Under the pieces are notes generated by a model. The model did no database searches, had not been told where the DNA came from, and worked only from the letters and a program-made list of their open reading frames with translations. A stretch of 64,000 bases of DNA from Calocera cornea HHB12733 (lineage: Eukaryota; Basidiomycota; Dacrymycetes; Dacrymycetales; Dacrymycetaceae). Shown one piece after another: positions 10,419 to 22,996 of the stretch. Position numbers and translations under genes: made by a program. Positions within the stretch are counted from its first letter, which is position 1; every line of letters begins with the position of its first letter. Location: positions 62,001 through 126,000 of the forward strand of contig KV423972.1 of NCBI GenBank assembly GCA_001632435.1. Direction: 5' to 3'.

Positions 10419-12718
10419 CTACTTTCCGCCTTGATAGCGGTTCAGAATGCCTAGTTTTGCGGCCAGGATTTGGAGAGCCAGGGGTTTGGAGACTGGTGGG
10501 ATTTCAGGGCCACTATTGAGACCGGAACATCACCACTTACAATACCGGGCTCCTTGGAAATCCCCTCCAAAGTACCACAAATTTGGATCTGCCGAAGGTA
10601 TTGATAACGCCCTCGATCGAAGGGGAATAGACTCACGGCCACTATCGCGATATGCGCCGCGCACGTTGCCTTCGTCATCGAGCCCCCAAACCTCCTTCAG
10701 GTTTTGACCTTCCTCGGCACCGATCAGCTGGAGCGCAGTATCCCGCATACTTCGCAAGTCGAAGCTACAATCCTCATATCAGCCACCTCACTAGCGACCG
10801 TCGACCCGCCACATACCCAGTAGCGAATACGACGAGATCTACCGGCAGATGGGTGCCGTCCTCGAACTGCAATCCGTCTGGCGTAAACTTTGTGATTGGG
10901 ATACCGGACTTGATAGAGATCTGTCGCGATTTGAGGAGGGAAGTGATGACGAACCAATATCGCATTACCTTGCCATCTACAATCAGGTTCGATGTGCCGG
11001 AGTTCAAGTAATGCCCCCCTTTGGACAGTGAGTAAGAGCTTTCGGCAAGAACAGGCTTTATCTTACCGAAACGTTCGAATATGAAGGTGCTCCGATCGGG
11101 TGGCTTAAGCCTAAAGCCTGCTTTCAAGAGGCCCTCGTTAACCGCGCTGATGACTGTCAGCGATAGGCTATGCGAGTGGAGTCAATGGCTTACACTACAT
11201 CCTGATTAAGCACCTTGGGAGGTATACTTGCCAGTAATCTCGCAACATTTACTGGTGTTGACTCCAAGATGTCGTCTGCCGTCTCGACCGGTAGGGTGTT
11301 GTTGTACAATCCTGAACAAGGATCTTTGAGCACTAAGCAATAACCGCTCCCTTCCGAACTCACGTCCGAGTATAGGAATAGTCAAAACCTGATGTGTAAC
11401 CATCGTTGGGTTGCGTTGAATCATTGTCACAGAGGCACCATAATTGCACAAGTCATGTGCAATGTCATGACCTGTCATATATGAGATTGAGCACGTTGGG
11501 AACCACGGAACCGCTCACCGGAGTTGCCGCAGCCTACGACCACTGCCTGCTTGTCAGCCCAGCCTTCACCGTTCTTATAGTGGCTTGAGTGGATAGCGAG
11601 ACCGCAGAATGCCTCCTGATGAAAGAATTGGCGATAATGCCCGAAATAAGCCTACTGTGTTCACCCACCTTCCCTGGTATGCTAGGCACCAGTGGTCGTA
11701 GCCCATTGATGCCGGTCGCGAGGACTAAATGTTTGACGCGAAGGGCTCCAGACGAGTCGTGGGGGCCGCTCAGCGCTACTGTCCAATATCCAAGGTGGTT
11801 GTAGTCGGCCTTTTGTATGACAGTCGAGGTCATAACACGCAGATTTAATGACTTGGCATAGTCTTCGAGGAAGTCGGCAACATTGTCTCGTGTTGGAAAG
11901 AAAGGCGTCTCGGGGGGCCAGGGATGATAAGCGAATTGCGCTGCGGTACCGTTCATCAACCTATACAGGCGCTGAACTTCCACGCAAAGACATACCATAC
12001 CACTTTGACAAGTGTAATTTGAGGAAATCGTAGTGTTGCCGCCATTGGTCTCCAATGCGCTTACGCTGCTCGATCACAATGCAGGACAAGCCAAGGGTTC
12101 GGATTGCAGCTGCCACCTGTACTGCACGAGGTAACGCATCAGTAAACTCATCCAGATAAGCCATGCAAACTGCGCACGTCCACTCTGACCAGCACCCAGC
12201 ACCAGCACGTCTACCAATTCCCCGGGAATATGGTCCTGCACCAGCAACCTAGAGCGATCCGCATTGTACTGCTTTAGGTCTTCGAGCTTCGTAGCGACGG
12301 TCCATGCCTTCCAAGTTCCTCTATCATCTGATACTAGGTTTGCAATGGCCGTGCCGATAGTCTCGTCGGTTTCAAATGAATACCGGGCTTGGATGTAGAC
12401 AAGAGTATCAGATGCTGTAGGAATTAGCGTGGCAGACTTCAGGCTGAAAGCAGCCAGCCGTCCTTCGGACATTGCATACTGGAGTAGATCGAGGATTGCT
12501 GCCTGACTGTTGAGAGTTCGGATATCCCAGGTCAACGCCAGATGGTCACTCCACCACGGTGCTACTTGCGTAACAAAAAGTAGAGGTAGAACTTTTGAAA
12601 GCGTGGAGGGTGATTGAAGCGCAGTGTTGAATTGGATGGCCCATGCATCTGCGACCGTGGTCGGTGAGAGATTGGAAGTGTCTATAGGTCTGGACAGCAG
12701 AGGTAGCTTCAAGGCCAT
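10419..12718 (-). CDS. Flavin-containing monooxygenase with NTF2-like N-terminus, copy 1
   Basis: Twelve exons on the minus strand: 12718-12178, 12121-11996, 11940-11669, 11615-11519, 11471-11364, 11311-11194, 11146-11067, 11018-10969, 10920-10817, 10764-10637, 10588-10541, 10492-10419; 1746 nt, 581 aa. Residues ~20-165 form an NTF2/SnoaL-like domain ([15 protein letters not shown]). The FMO core follows: FAD-binding GAGQSG at 175-180, the FMO fingerprint as [11 protein letters not shown], the NADPH site [13 protein letters not shown] and an ATG-S-F end motif. The C-terminus [17 protein letters not shown] is the usual FMO tail. This architecture is common in fungal and YUCCA-like FMOs that oxygenate N or C atoms of small molecules; the substrate is unknown. 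It is a paralogue of the gene at 58356-60525. Seven intron positions are shared, four are unique to this copy and two unique to the other. Confidence 0.88.
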
Positions 12719-13532
12719 TCTGATAGCTCCCCTGCAGGTTCAGTTGAACGAGGAGGTTCGGTCTGGTGCATACCCAAGGTTGAAAAGAGGACGGTGTCAC
12801 TGGTGTGGCACCGTACGTACTTAGGGGATCAGTGGGTCCGCACGGCCTTGGCAGGGTTTCTTCTACAGAGTCGGCAATCGCCCAGATTGCCCACGCGTGG
12901 TGTGAAACATATACACGAACGAGACAAACAACCGCTCTTCTCCCTCCACGCAGGGGTGACCTCTGTCGAAATCCTGTCCATGATTCCCGACAGCATCGAC
13001 GCGATACAAACCTTGCAAGTCTTGGAGAGTCACCCACTTCGCAATCTCCATTCCTTCAATTGGGACCGTCTGATTTTCGAAGGTAGCTGGGGACCGCCGT
13101 ACTGGCATAACAACCCTCGGGCAAGAGAAAAAGGCGTTGCGCTATCGCGCGTCGCCACAACACATCGAGCATTGGGAGCGCCGCTCACCAAAATTACCAT
13201 CTCCCCTCCGATACGGTATGGAGACCCGTACGGCATGAACTGCATACCCGAGATTCTATCCGACGAGTTCTTCGACAGCGATGACTCGTGGAACCAGCCC
13301 AAAACGCTGTATTAATGCCTTCCTGCCGCGTGACTCTGTCACTGCCGACAACTCGGAATCCATTCACATCGCTTCGCCAACGCCCGCTAACCCCGTCGCC
13401 TTCCTTCTCCGCCTCGCCTCCCGACTCCGTTTCTTCCATTCCTGTGTCAGTCCACCCCTGACCTGCTCCCACCGCTGTCTCGCCTCCTCCCTATTCCCAA
13501 CAATCAGTTTCCTTCCTCATCCATCATCATCA
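12719..13532. other. Intergenic region containing an orphan ORF
   Basis: This lies between the start of FMO copy 1 and the end of the NOP8-like gene. It contains the orphan ORF described separately (12794-13315) and a C/T-rich stretch (13380-13560) that may be its 3' region. The FMO promoter would have to sit in the first ~75 nt or overlap the orphan ORF. Confidence 0.45.
12794..13315 (+). CDS. Orphan ORF, copy A of a small duplicated family
   Basis: An open frame of 173 codons on the plus strand; I do not recognise the family. The evidence for coding is its similarity to another segment of this window (30084-30427). Both contain an IQTL(Q/A)(V/I)LE ... L.NL.SF.W block, an (A/V).(S/H)R(V/L)A block, and near the end IPE(I/L)LSD(E/D). 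The alternation of leucines in the first block recalls the end of fungal F-box/LRR-like proteins, but there is too little to assign. The true start may be an upstream spliced exon, since the first ~50 residues show no similarity to the other copy. It is divergent from FMO copy 1. Confidence 0.4.
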   Translation: MSLVWHRTYLGDQWVRTALAGFLLQSRQSPRLPTRGVKHIHERDKQPLFSLHAGVTSVEILSMIPDSIDAIQTLQVLESHPLRNLHSFNWDRLIFEGSWGPPYWHNNPRAREKGVALSRVATTHRALGAPLTKITISPPIRYGDPYGMNCIPEILSDEFFDSDDSWNQPKTLY

Positions 13533-15380
13533 TCAAGAAACCACGCACTCAGTCTCCCTCTTCCACCCGTTCATCCACCCTTTATCCCTCGCAGCATCCC
13601 AGAAGGTCTGCGGCCGCTTCCGGCCCCCGAGCGTCAGATGGTTCTCGACCGGCTTGCCGTCCTCGTCCCACGTAGGGAAGAAGAGCGGGTAGGATGAGAA
13701 GTCGGATTTCTGCGCGTCGGGGGGTTCGTAGGCTGCCGAGGCTCGCTGGGGCGGCACGAAGGGGGCGGGGACGGAGGTTGGCACCATGGGAGGCGCAAGA
13801 GTGGGGTCGTCATCCAGGTCGTCGAGGTCAAGATCAAATGTGAACCCGCCTGTGGAATCGTCAATATGCATGTGTAGATCCCGGAGAAATGTTCAGACCC
13901 GTTTCTTCCCTCGGCGCGAACAAGTCCTTCAGGCTCTCCTGTACCTGCTTCTCCTTCTGAGCCGCAACACTTGAAGCTGGCCGTTCGAGCTCATCGGTAG
14001 CAGTTGGCTCAGGAGCTGTATGGTCACCGGTGGGCGTGTCTCCTTCTTCCTCTTCTGACTCGCCGTCTTCCTCTTCCTCGGATGGCTCTTGCTGGTCGTC
14101 CCCTTCTTCCTCATCGTCTTCGTCCTCTCCCTCATCCCCCGCCTCTTGAATTGCTCCCACATCCGCCCGCACATCTCCCCGTGCATCCTCATAACCCCCC
14201 TCCCCCTCCTCCCCCCTCTCCCTCCTCCCCCTATTCCTCCCCATCCCCACCGTCGCCCCCTCCTCCTCTCTCTCGAGCTCACTATCCTCATCAACCCACT
14301 CATCGGCCTTCTCCAGCCCCTCTCCAAACATCTGCTTCAGCAGGGAGAGCGTCGCGCTCTGCTCGGCGGTGATGGCTAGGAGGAGGGGGTCGGAGCCTTC
14401 GGGTGCGGGGGCTGCGGGCGTGGAGGTGGGCTTTTTAGGCTTGGGGTTAAGGGCGGGGGTAGGGGCGGGCTCGGCTGCAGCAGGCGGGTCGTCCATCTCA
14501 ACATCCTGCTTCTTCTTCTTTTTCTTCTTCTTCAGCTTCTCCTCCCTCTCCTTCTCCCCCTCCTCCGCCCCATCGCGCATCACAACTCGCTTGGGCAAGT
14601 TGACATCCCCAGCCTCCAACAGCCCGCCGGTCAGATGCACCGCCCCCCACTCCCTGGGGTCTATCACGACCCTCCTAGCCCGGTTGGGTGGCTCGAGCGC
14701 CTTGAGCTTCCTCTTTGACGGCTTGTCGGCGGGCTTGCTGCTGCCGGGTTTGGGGGCGGGGAGGGTGCTTGTTGGAGGGGGAAGGGGGTGGAGAGGGCGC
14801 ATGCGGAGGGGCCGTATGAGATGCTGCAGGGCTGTGAGCTTCCAGTACTGCCGCATTATAAGCATCAGCTTGCGATACGAGCAGGTGGTAGAGATATGCG
14901 CACCGGCTTCCCCTCAACATTCTCCACACTAACAACCTCCATATCCCGCGCCTCCTTCCCCTCCACGCCCATCTTCCTTTTCTTGTTCGGCCGTCCCTCC
15001 TCCACCACAGCTTCCTTGTGCTCCTTCTCCCAGTGCTCGTGCCAGTCGGGCTTCGCCTCGCCAATCCGCAGCTTGGCGCCTTTGTAGTGCGTGCCCGAGA
15101 GGAGGTTCATACACCGCCGGAGCTTCTCGGGCGTGGCGGTGAGGGTTACGTAGGCGAACTTGCGGGGCTGGCCTGGGTGGGGTTAGCACTCTGTACAGAG
15201 GCGAGAGAAGAGAAGAGAAGAGGGGGCAGGGGAGGACGTACCAACACCGTCCTGCAAGCCCAGGCCGTCTACCGCCAGGACAGTCCCGAAGCTGGCAAAC
15301 CGGGCGGTGAGATCCTGCGCAGTAATGCCCGGCGTAAGCCCTGCGACATGCAACCGCTTTGTGACCGTTTCCTCTGCCAT
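13533..15380 (-). CDS. NOP8: NOP8/NOL8-like RRM ribosome-assembly protein
   Basis: Four exons on the minus strand: 15380-15242, 15172-14904, 14847-13899, 13849-13533; 1674 nt, 557 aa. An N-terminal RNA-recognition motif (RLHVAGLTPGI as RNP2, QPRKFAYVTL as RNP1) is followed by the diagnostic block MNLLSGTHYKGAKLRIGEAK and a DWHEHWEKE helix. The YWKLTALQHLIRPLRMRPLH segment is shared by fungal Nop8 relatives. The middle is very charged, with a Lys run at about 14510-14535 and long Glu/Asp tracts. The C-terminus (FPTWDEDGKPVENHLTLGGR...FWDAARDKGW) contributes the conserved tail. Nop8 is a nucleolar factor for 60S subunit assembly; the role here follows from homology. It is divergent from the unknown gene at 15608 with a 227-nt shared promoter. 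Confidence 0.8.
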
Positions 15381-15607
15381 GCCAGCCAAGGTTGACGAGC
15401 AGAAGATGGTATAGAGCTGAGTTGAGTTGTGTGCTACTTTTGCACGAGGAGAGGCAGCCCGCAAAATTCAGGGCCTTCTGGGGGGAGCACGTGAATTCGG
15501 ACCCTTGCCCGGCATCATTCCTGTCTCTTCCCCGCCTCTCCTCCTCCTTAACCTCTCTCCCCACTCCTACTGCTTCCTCCACATCTCCCTAGCACAGCAA
15601 CCTCCAA

Positions 15608-16619
15608 ATGGCGCACCAGTCGTCAACCCGCTCCCCCTCCTCCCGCCTCCCCACCACCCAGCCCGAGACACCCTCGCCGCCCATCGGCCAGCTCAAAACC
15701 CCGCAGGACGCGGCTGTCTCGGGCGTGGGGGCGAGGCTTGGGGAGCTGGGGAGCAAGTTGTCTGCTTTGTCGGGGTTTGGCAGGGGCCAGGAGGTGGAGG
15801 CGTCTGGTGATGGTGGGGTGGGTGGGATGGAGGGGGAGGGGGTGAAGAAGGACCAGGCTGGGGAAGAGGGGGAGAAGGGCGAGCCGGACTACGACCCCTT
15901 CACTGGCGCTCCTCTCCGCCGCTTGATCCCCCTGCAAGCGTCCCTCCCCTCCTTCACGGGCAGCACCTCCGCCCCGGGCCCTGGTGGGACCGCCACGCCC
16001 GCCGAGCCGTCCCTCTCGCACCAGCTCTGGTCGCACCTCGCCACCGTGCGCCGGCTGCAGGCTGAGCTCGCCGCGCAGCATATCGCTATGGAGGACGTCA
16101 CTGGGCGATCAGGGTCGGGCCGGGGAGGGGCTCTGGGAGGGGCGGGGCCGAGGGACCTGAGTTCCGAGCAGGCGGCAAGGAATATGGGTGAGGAGGGGGA
16201 GGCGACGAGGGAGGAGAGGGGGAGGGAGAGGCAGGAGGCTGTCAAGGGGATTATGAGCAAGGTCCGTTGTTTCCCGCCTCTCTCAATGTAGAGTGTACGC
16301 TGACGGGCCTGGGAAGCTGGACGAGCTCTCGCGCGCGGTGACAGCCTACCACGGGGTTGTCACGCCCTCTCTGGACCTCGCCCCCTCCCCCGGCCGCACG
16401 CGGTCAACAACCCTCTCGCACGGCACACCAGCGCACGACGGCGCCTTCTCCGACAGTGCGCTTTCTGAGCTTGGCCCGCGAGGGGGAGGCGGGGATGCGC
16501 TTGGCTTGGGGAGGGTGGGGAGCGGGTGGGAGCTCGGGAGGAGGGGCAGCGGGCGGGGGATGCTCGGGGAGGATGTGGTCGAGAGCCCTATCGGCGGGAG
16601 TCACGGGTTCGAGATTTAG
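15608..16619 (+). CDS. Conserved fungal protein of unknown function
   Basis: Two exons: 15608-16261 and 16317-16619; 957 nt, 318 aa. I do not recognise a named domain. Visible features are a Ser/Pro-rich N-terminus, the motif DYDPFTGAPLRRLIPLQASL, a probable helix LSHQLWSHLATVRRLQAELA, a charged coiled-coil-like stretch (EATREERGRERQEAVKGIMSKLDELSRAV) that crosses the intron in frame, and a Gly/Ser-rich tail. The intron is 55 nt, phase 0, and reconstructs a smooth helix, which supports the model. No signal peptide or membrane segment. It shares a divergent promoter with NOP8, which could suggest co-expression but proves nothing about function. Confidence 0.65.
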
Positions 16620-17066
16620 GAACACTCTGGTTTGCTCGCACTTTGTGAGAGCTGTACCCTATACCCTGTAGCACGCTGATACCCCCGCACGTCGTACATC
16701 GCACATTATGCAACCAGCCAGACCAATATTCATTATAACTAACTTACTAGCTTTTTGACAGTATAACAAGTAAGTAAATGCACTGAACGGCTGCACCCTG
16801 TTCGACGCGCTCCGCCCAAAATCTGGTTCCGGCGCAGCGTGCGTGTCGTGTCCATCATCGCGCTGTCCGAATCTCCCGAGCTTACAAGCGGGGCGTAGTC
16901 GTGCACAGCGCTCTCCCTCCCTCAGCCCGCCATCACCCCTCGTTGGCGCATACACCTCCTTCTCTAACGCCTCTGAACTATCTCCCAACCAACTCATCAA
17001 GTAACCACTATCTTTTGACTCTGCTTCTAACCCGCACCTGCGCACCGACCCAGCAAGACCGCCGCA
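16620..17066. other. Intergenic region
   Basis: Terminator side of the unknown gene and promoter of VPS10. The stretch just before the VPS10 ATG is C/T-rich, as is common for fungal transcription starts. Nothing else was recognised. Confidence 0.45.
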
Positions 17067-20000
17067 ATGGCCGGCCGATCCCCACTGCGCGCCTGCGTCG
17101 CCCTCCTGGGCGCATGCTTCCTCCTCCTCCTCCTCCTCCCAACCGGCGCACGCGCTGCCGACCCGGAGGTCGTCGCAAAGTACTTCCCAAACCTCCCCGC
17201 GAGGCTGTTCTATTTCGAAGACTCCACTGTGCGTCCTCCCTCCTTCCTGTTCTGTGCATTTGAGGGCACCCGGGTGGTCGCAGTGCGGAAGTGCTGATAC
17301 TGATCTGGTTGTGGCTGTAGAGCGTGCTGTGGCATGATACGGTCAACGGAGCCATGTACCTGTCAGAGGACGAGGGGAAGAGCTGGGCGAGGAGCGAAGA
17401 CATCCCCGAGGGCGAAGCAATGATGCTGATCGAGCATCCGTTCGATACCAAAGTTGTGCGTCCCTCCTCCCTTCCTCCCTTCCTCCCTTCCCTTCCTCCC
17501 ACCGGGCGATACTGATATGACCTGGCGTGGAATGTCAGGCATTCGTCCTCTCCCGGCACACTACACACTACCGCACGATCAACAGGGGCAAGACATGGCA
17601 GACGTTCGAGACGCCGCTCGAGCCCGCGCTCACGAGCAACCCGCTCAGCTTCCACGCCACCCAGCCGGGGTACGTCCTCTTCCAGGGCACGCGGTGCGAG
17701 AACACGGGCATCTTCTGGGGGAAGGAGTGCCATGATGAGGTGCGCTTTATCATGCTATTTATGGGGTAACGTGCTAATGTTCTGGTGGCAGACGTACTAC
17801 TCCCTCGAGGCATTCGCGGACGAGCCGAAGATCATGCTCAGCCCTACCTCGCGCTGCGTCTTCGCCCGCTCCACAAAGGACTTCAAGGACGCGCCCGAGA
17901 AGCTCGTTCTGTGCGTCGCGTTCGACAGCGAGTCGCTGGACGGGGCGCACTCTGTGCTGTCTTCGCGCCTCTACACCTCGGAAGACTTCTTCGAGACCGA
18001 CGGCAAGTTCGTCAACTTTGGCCGGGGCAAGCAGGGGCGAGGCGTCGTTGCGCTCGGCGTTGTCAGCAAGTTCATCGTCGTCGCGCTCAAAGACCTCACA
18101 AAGGACGTCGACGGCGAGATGGTGCTGTACGTGACCGTAGATGGGCAGAACTGGGCCCACGCCAAGTTTCCGCACGGCGCACAGCGGCTGCTCGAGAATG
18201 CATACACCGTCGTGGAGAGCACGACACACTCGCTTGCCGTGGACGTGCTCACCCACACGCGAAGCACGGTCGGCACACTTTTCGTGTCCAACTCAAACGG
18301 AACGTTCTTCGTCCAGAGTCTCAAGGACACGAACCGCAACATGGACGGCTTTGTCGACTTTGAGGAGATCGTCGGTGTCGAGGGCGTCGGACTCGCCAAC
18401 TACGTGTCGAACGCGGAGGAGGTTGACGGCCGCGGGCTAGAGAAGAAGCTGCGCACCGTCATCACCTTCGACGACGGCTCGAGCTGGACTAACCTCACCA
18501 CGCCCACAGATCTGCGCGGGAACACGATCTCGTGCGGCAACGCGGAGACGTGCAACCTGCACCTCCACTCCGTCTCGACCCCGCACAACCTTGGCCGCAT
18601 CTTCTCCAGCCCCGCACCCGGATTCGTCATGGGTGTCGGGTCCGCGGGCGACTTCCTCCTCGGATACGAGCAGTGCGATACCTTCTTGTCTAGCGATGCG
18701 GGTTTGAGCTGGACGAGGGTCGCGGAGAACGCGCATATGTACGAGTTTGGAGGACAGGGGAGCATCATCGTCATTGTGGATGATGAGGATTACACGGACT
18801 TTGTGCAGTACAGTTATGACTCGGGCAACACTTGGTGCGCTTGGTGAGCTCCGCACGAGAGCATATACTAACAATTTGCAGGCATGACCTCAAGCTGGGT
18901 TTGTCAATCCGCGCGCGTGGGCTGACGACCGTGCCCGACTCGACATCGCAAAAGTTCCTGCTCCTCGGCACCCTCCGCCGGGGCGACCAAACCGAGGACG
19001 GCCGCCACGCGGCCGTCTTCCTCGACTTTGCGCCGCTGCAGAAGCGGCAGTGCGAGGACTCTGACTTTGAGCGGTGGTACGCGCGCACGGCCCAGGGCCA
19101 CGAGTGCGTCATGGGCCACAAGCAGTACTACCGGCGGCGCAAGGCCGACGCGGACTGCTATGTCGGGCACAAGTTCGAGGACCCGGTCGAGTTTGAGGAG
19201 AACTGCGCGTGCACGGATCATGACTACGAGTGTGACTACAACTTTGTCCGCATGTGCGGGGAGTGCGTCGCTGCTGGGCCCGAGCCTATACCTGCGGGCG
19301 TGTGCACGGGCAACAGGAACGACGAGACGTACAAGGGCTCGTCTGGGTACAGGCTTATTCCGGGCAACACGTGCGACAAGACGCTCCCCAATGCGATCGT
19401 GAAGGATGCCAAGGTGGACAGAGACTGCTCGAATGCTGCCGTGCCGGAGGGCGAGGGCTCGCATCAGACTGTGCGCTCAACTTCGTCTTCTGTGGTCGCA
19501 CGCATCCTGATTCTTTGTCACAGTTCACATTCCAATCACCTATTATGCAGCACTTCTACTTCCGCGGCTCGCAAACCGTCCTGGTGCAGCTGCACGACCA
19601 CACGGTTTGGCAGTCCCCGAACGAGGGGTACACCTGGTCTCAGCTCCGCCCTGACCTGCGCATGCTCGCCATCTACATGCACAACTACGCCGACGACCGC
19701 GCATACATCATCACTGACTCGCGTACGGTGTTGTACACGACCTCGACCGGCAAGGACTGGTACGATTTCGAGGCGCCCTCCGATGTGAACACCTTCCGAA
19801 TCAGCCTGCTGCAGTTCCACCCCTCACGGACGGACTGGCTCATTTGGACGGGTCAGCAGGACTGTCAGTCTCCCGGCTCGCCCAACTGCCGCGTCACCGC
19901 GCACTACTCGCAGGACAATGGGCGCAGGTGGTACAACGTCGAGGAGTACGTCAAGCAGTGCACGTGGGGCAGGGACAAGAACCTCAAGATCGACGAGCGG

Positions 20001-21950
20001 CTCATCGTCTGCGAGTCTTTCGGCATCAAGTCCGGCAGTCAGCGCCAGTTCGGCTTCGAGAACCCACTGCAGCTCGTCGCCGGCCGTGAGCTGTACACCC
20101 AGAAGACGAAACTGTTCGACAACGTCGTCGGACTCGCCAAATTCTCAGAGTATATGATTGTTGCCGAGCTTGGCAACCAGAACACGCTCGATCTCCAAGT
20201 TTCTCTCGATGGGAAGACGTTTGCCACCGGCCTGTTCCCAGCGGAGTACCGCTTGGACAACCACGCTTACACCATTCTGGAGTCCAGCACCGATTCTGTC
20301 TTCCTGCACGTCACGATGTCGCAGCAGTGGGGCGCTGAGTACGGCAGTATTCTTAAGTCTAACTCTAACGGAACCTACTATGGCGTCTCGCTCGACTTTG
20401 CGAATCGCAACGACCTGGGTTACGTGGACTTTGAGAAGAACCAGGGCCTGGACGGTATTGCGGTTGCGAACGTCGTCACCAACCCTGACGAAGCTATCTT
20501 GACGGGCAGCAAATACGTGCAGACACGGATCACTCACAATGACGGAGGCAGCTGGAAGCCGATTTCGCCGCCGTCGCGGGACTCCTTGGGGCAGCCGTAC
20601 GAGTGTAACTCCGTGGTAAGCAACGCATTCAATGGACAGAACTTTCATCTGACGCATCATGCAGAGATGTTCACTGAACATTCACGGCTACACCGAGCGC
20701 CGTGATGCTCGTGCAACGTACAGCTCGCCTGCCGCAACGGGTCTTATGATGGCGGTTGGCAACGTGGGCGAATCACTTGCTTCGTATACCGACAGCGACA
20801 CTTTCCTTTCTCGCGACGCTGGATTCACCTGGGAGGAGGTGCATAAGGACGCGCATTTGTGGGAGTTCGGTGACTCTGGTTCCGTGCTGGTCATCGTGAA
20901 CGACGAGGAACCGACAGATCACGTCCTGTTCACGACTGATGAAGGGCTGAGTTGGAAGGAATATTACATTGGTGATCGCGTGCGGATCATGACCCTTGTG
21001 AACGCCCCGTCCGACACCAGCAGGAAGTTCCTCATGTTCGGCACCACGCAAAGGGACGGCTCAACTGTCGCCATCCACCTCGACTTCTCTCAGCTTACAA
21101 AGAGGCAATGTAAGTACTTTGCGGTTCCCCGGTTTGCCCACATTGATGCCTTGTGCAGGTAAGTTTGACATTGACGATCCTAACAATGATGACTTCGAGC
21201 TCTGGAGTCCGAGCGAGGAGCGTGAAGAACAGTGCCTGTTTGGCCGTCAAGTTGCATACTACCGCAGGTTGCGCGACAAGAGCTGCTATATCGCTGATAT
21301 GAAGCCGCCTGGCAAGCTTGTGCGCAACTGCATCTGCAAGAGGAGCGACTTTGAGTGGTATGTGTACTTGCATCCAATCAGAAAGGGGATGCTGATCCGT
21401 TGCTAGTGAATTCAATCACCGCGTGAACGATAATGGTGACTGTGTCCTCGTTGAAGGGGCCACACCCTTGCAGAGCAACATGGAAGATCAATGCTCAAAC
21501 GGTGAAGAGTTCTGGTACGAGCGGACGGCGTACCGCAAGATCCCGTACTCGACGTGCGAGGACGGCGAGCGCCTCGACCAGGGCAAGCGACACGAGTGCC
21601 CAGGCCTGCGCGGGAAGAGCGTCTTCTTCTGGCTGAGCGTGATCGTGCTCCCCGCCGGGCTGGTTTCCCTGCTAGCCTACTGGTTCTACAAGAAGAGCGG
21701 GCACATGAAGGGCACGATCCGTCTTCCGGACAACACGCGGCCGAGCCTCAACACAGACGCGGGGCTGGTCGAGACCATCGCAAGCGTGCCGTGGTACCTG
21801 CTTGGGCTGGCCACGGTCGCCGTCAGCGCTATATCGAGGATCAAGATCCCATTCGTGGGACAGCTGTTCAAGTCGCGCAGGGGGTACAGGACTGTCGCGG
21901 TAGACGAAGACGCGCAGGTGCTGCGGTTCGAGGACGAGGAGGGCGCGTGA
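17067..21950 (+). CDS. VPS10: Vps10/sortilin-type vacuolar sorting receptor
   Basis: Nine exons: 17067-17228, 17321-17455, 17539-17739, 17792-18834, 18882-19470, 19524-20615, 20665-21109, 21159-21357, 21407-21950; 4410 nt, 1469 aa. A hydrophobic signal peptide ([18 protein letters not shown]) leads into a lumenal part with two Vps10 domains of ~600 aa each. Each is a ten-bladed propeller carrying repeated S.D.G.SW-type Asp-box motifs and ending in a Cys-rich 10CC module (one after [15 protein letters not shown], one after LTKRQCKFDIDD). A single membrane segment ([20 protein letters not shown], about residues 1360-1380) precedes a ~85-residue cytosolic tail with an acidic end. In yeast Vps10 cycles between late Golgi and endosome and sorts carboxypeptidase Y. 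Two-domain length and order match fungal Vps10. Confidence 0.95.
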
Positions 21951-22996
21951 GCGGAGAAGGGCTAGGCGGACCCATGGACAGTGGACGGGGACGGCGAAAA
22001 AGCACTGTAGACCATTCTCATACCCCTCGCACTTGCTCGATCCCCTTTACCGGCGCACGCATCCCCCTCTCTTCTCTACTCCACTCGCCGCCGCAGCTTG
22101 CTTCTAGCGGCGCAGCTCATCTAGTCGGTTTTCTTTTGTTCTGCAGTGTTCGTAGTGCTGAGCAGATTGGGAGGGAAGACGGAGGATGAGGGGAGGACGA
22201 GCCGATCACGCCGGACCGATGGGTCGGTGCTGCATGGTGGGCGCGACCGACGCTGCATAGCTTGTAGTCTTACCAAAATATGATTCCCTCTTTTTTGAGA
22301 TAATATCTACGAGATGTGTTCGGCCATGGGTATAAACTCCTACCCAGCGCCAAACACTCCTGCCCAGGTGTTGGAGTGGCCAACGAAGCAGACGTCGGAG
22401 AAAATGCCTCGTCGGTCGGGGTTGATGTCGGCCGCTCAATACCGCGGAGGCCGGTGCTGACTAAGCCGGTCCCATACAAACGCGAGGCGGTGCGGTCGTG
22501 CGCGCCGAGCGCGACTGTCCGACGCGACCGGTGCATGCCGCCTTGCCCACCACGCTCACTCGGTAGTGGTACTCGGTAGTGGTGTCTGAGCAGGCGACCG
22601 TCACACGGCCGGAAATGCGTTACGAGGCCCTTGTATTCCCGAACGCAATGCGGTCATTGGACGAGGCGGCTGGGCGCTCGCCTGATTCGACCAGCGCCGT
22701 GGTTCTGGTCGCCCCTACACGCCGCGCCCATCAGGCCCGGTGACGACTGTGACCGCGCGCTGGGCCTTGCCCACGCCCCCACCGGCGGCCCGTATAAAAG
22801 GGCCAGAGGACCTCCGCGAACCCCGGAGCTGTACAATCTTCCGCCCTTTCCGCCCATTGTCTTCTGCCTGCGCAGTACGATCCACCTGGGATATAAAGAC
22901 TCGAGCAACTGGATTGCAATACCGTACCCGTCCTGGTCTAATCGTTCCGACTCAAAGCATCTAGTCTCCCTCCCACGATCACGATCTTCTGTCCCG
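21951..22996. other. Intergenic region with promoter of the GPI-type gene
   Basis: About 1 kb between VPS10 and the secreted-protein gene. It holds a TATAAAA box at 22793-22799 and a second TATAAAG near 22892. No ORF in this stretch resembles a known protein. Confidence 0.45.
22793..22799 (+). promoter_or_regulatory. Candidate TATA box of the secreted-protein gene
   Basis: TATAAAA in a GC-rich setting (CCCGTATAAAAGGG), 198 nt before the start codon at 22997. A canonical TATA box is unusual among housekeeping promoters here and suggests strongly regulated expression. Confidence 0.5.
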
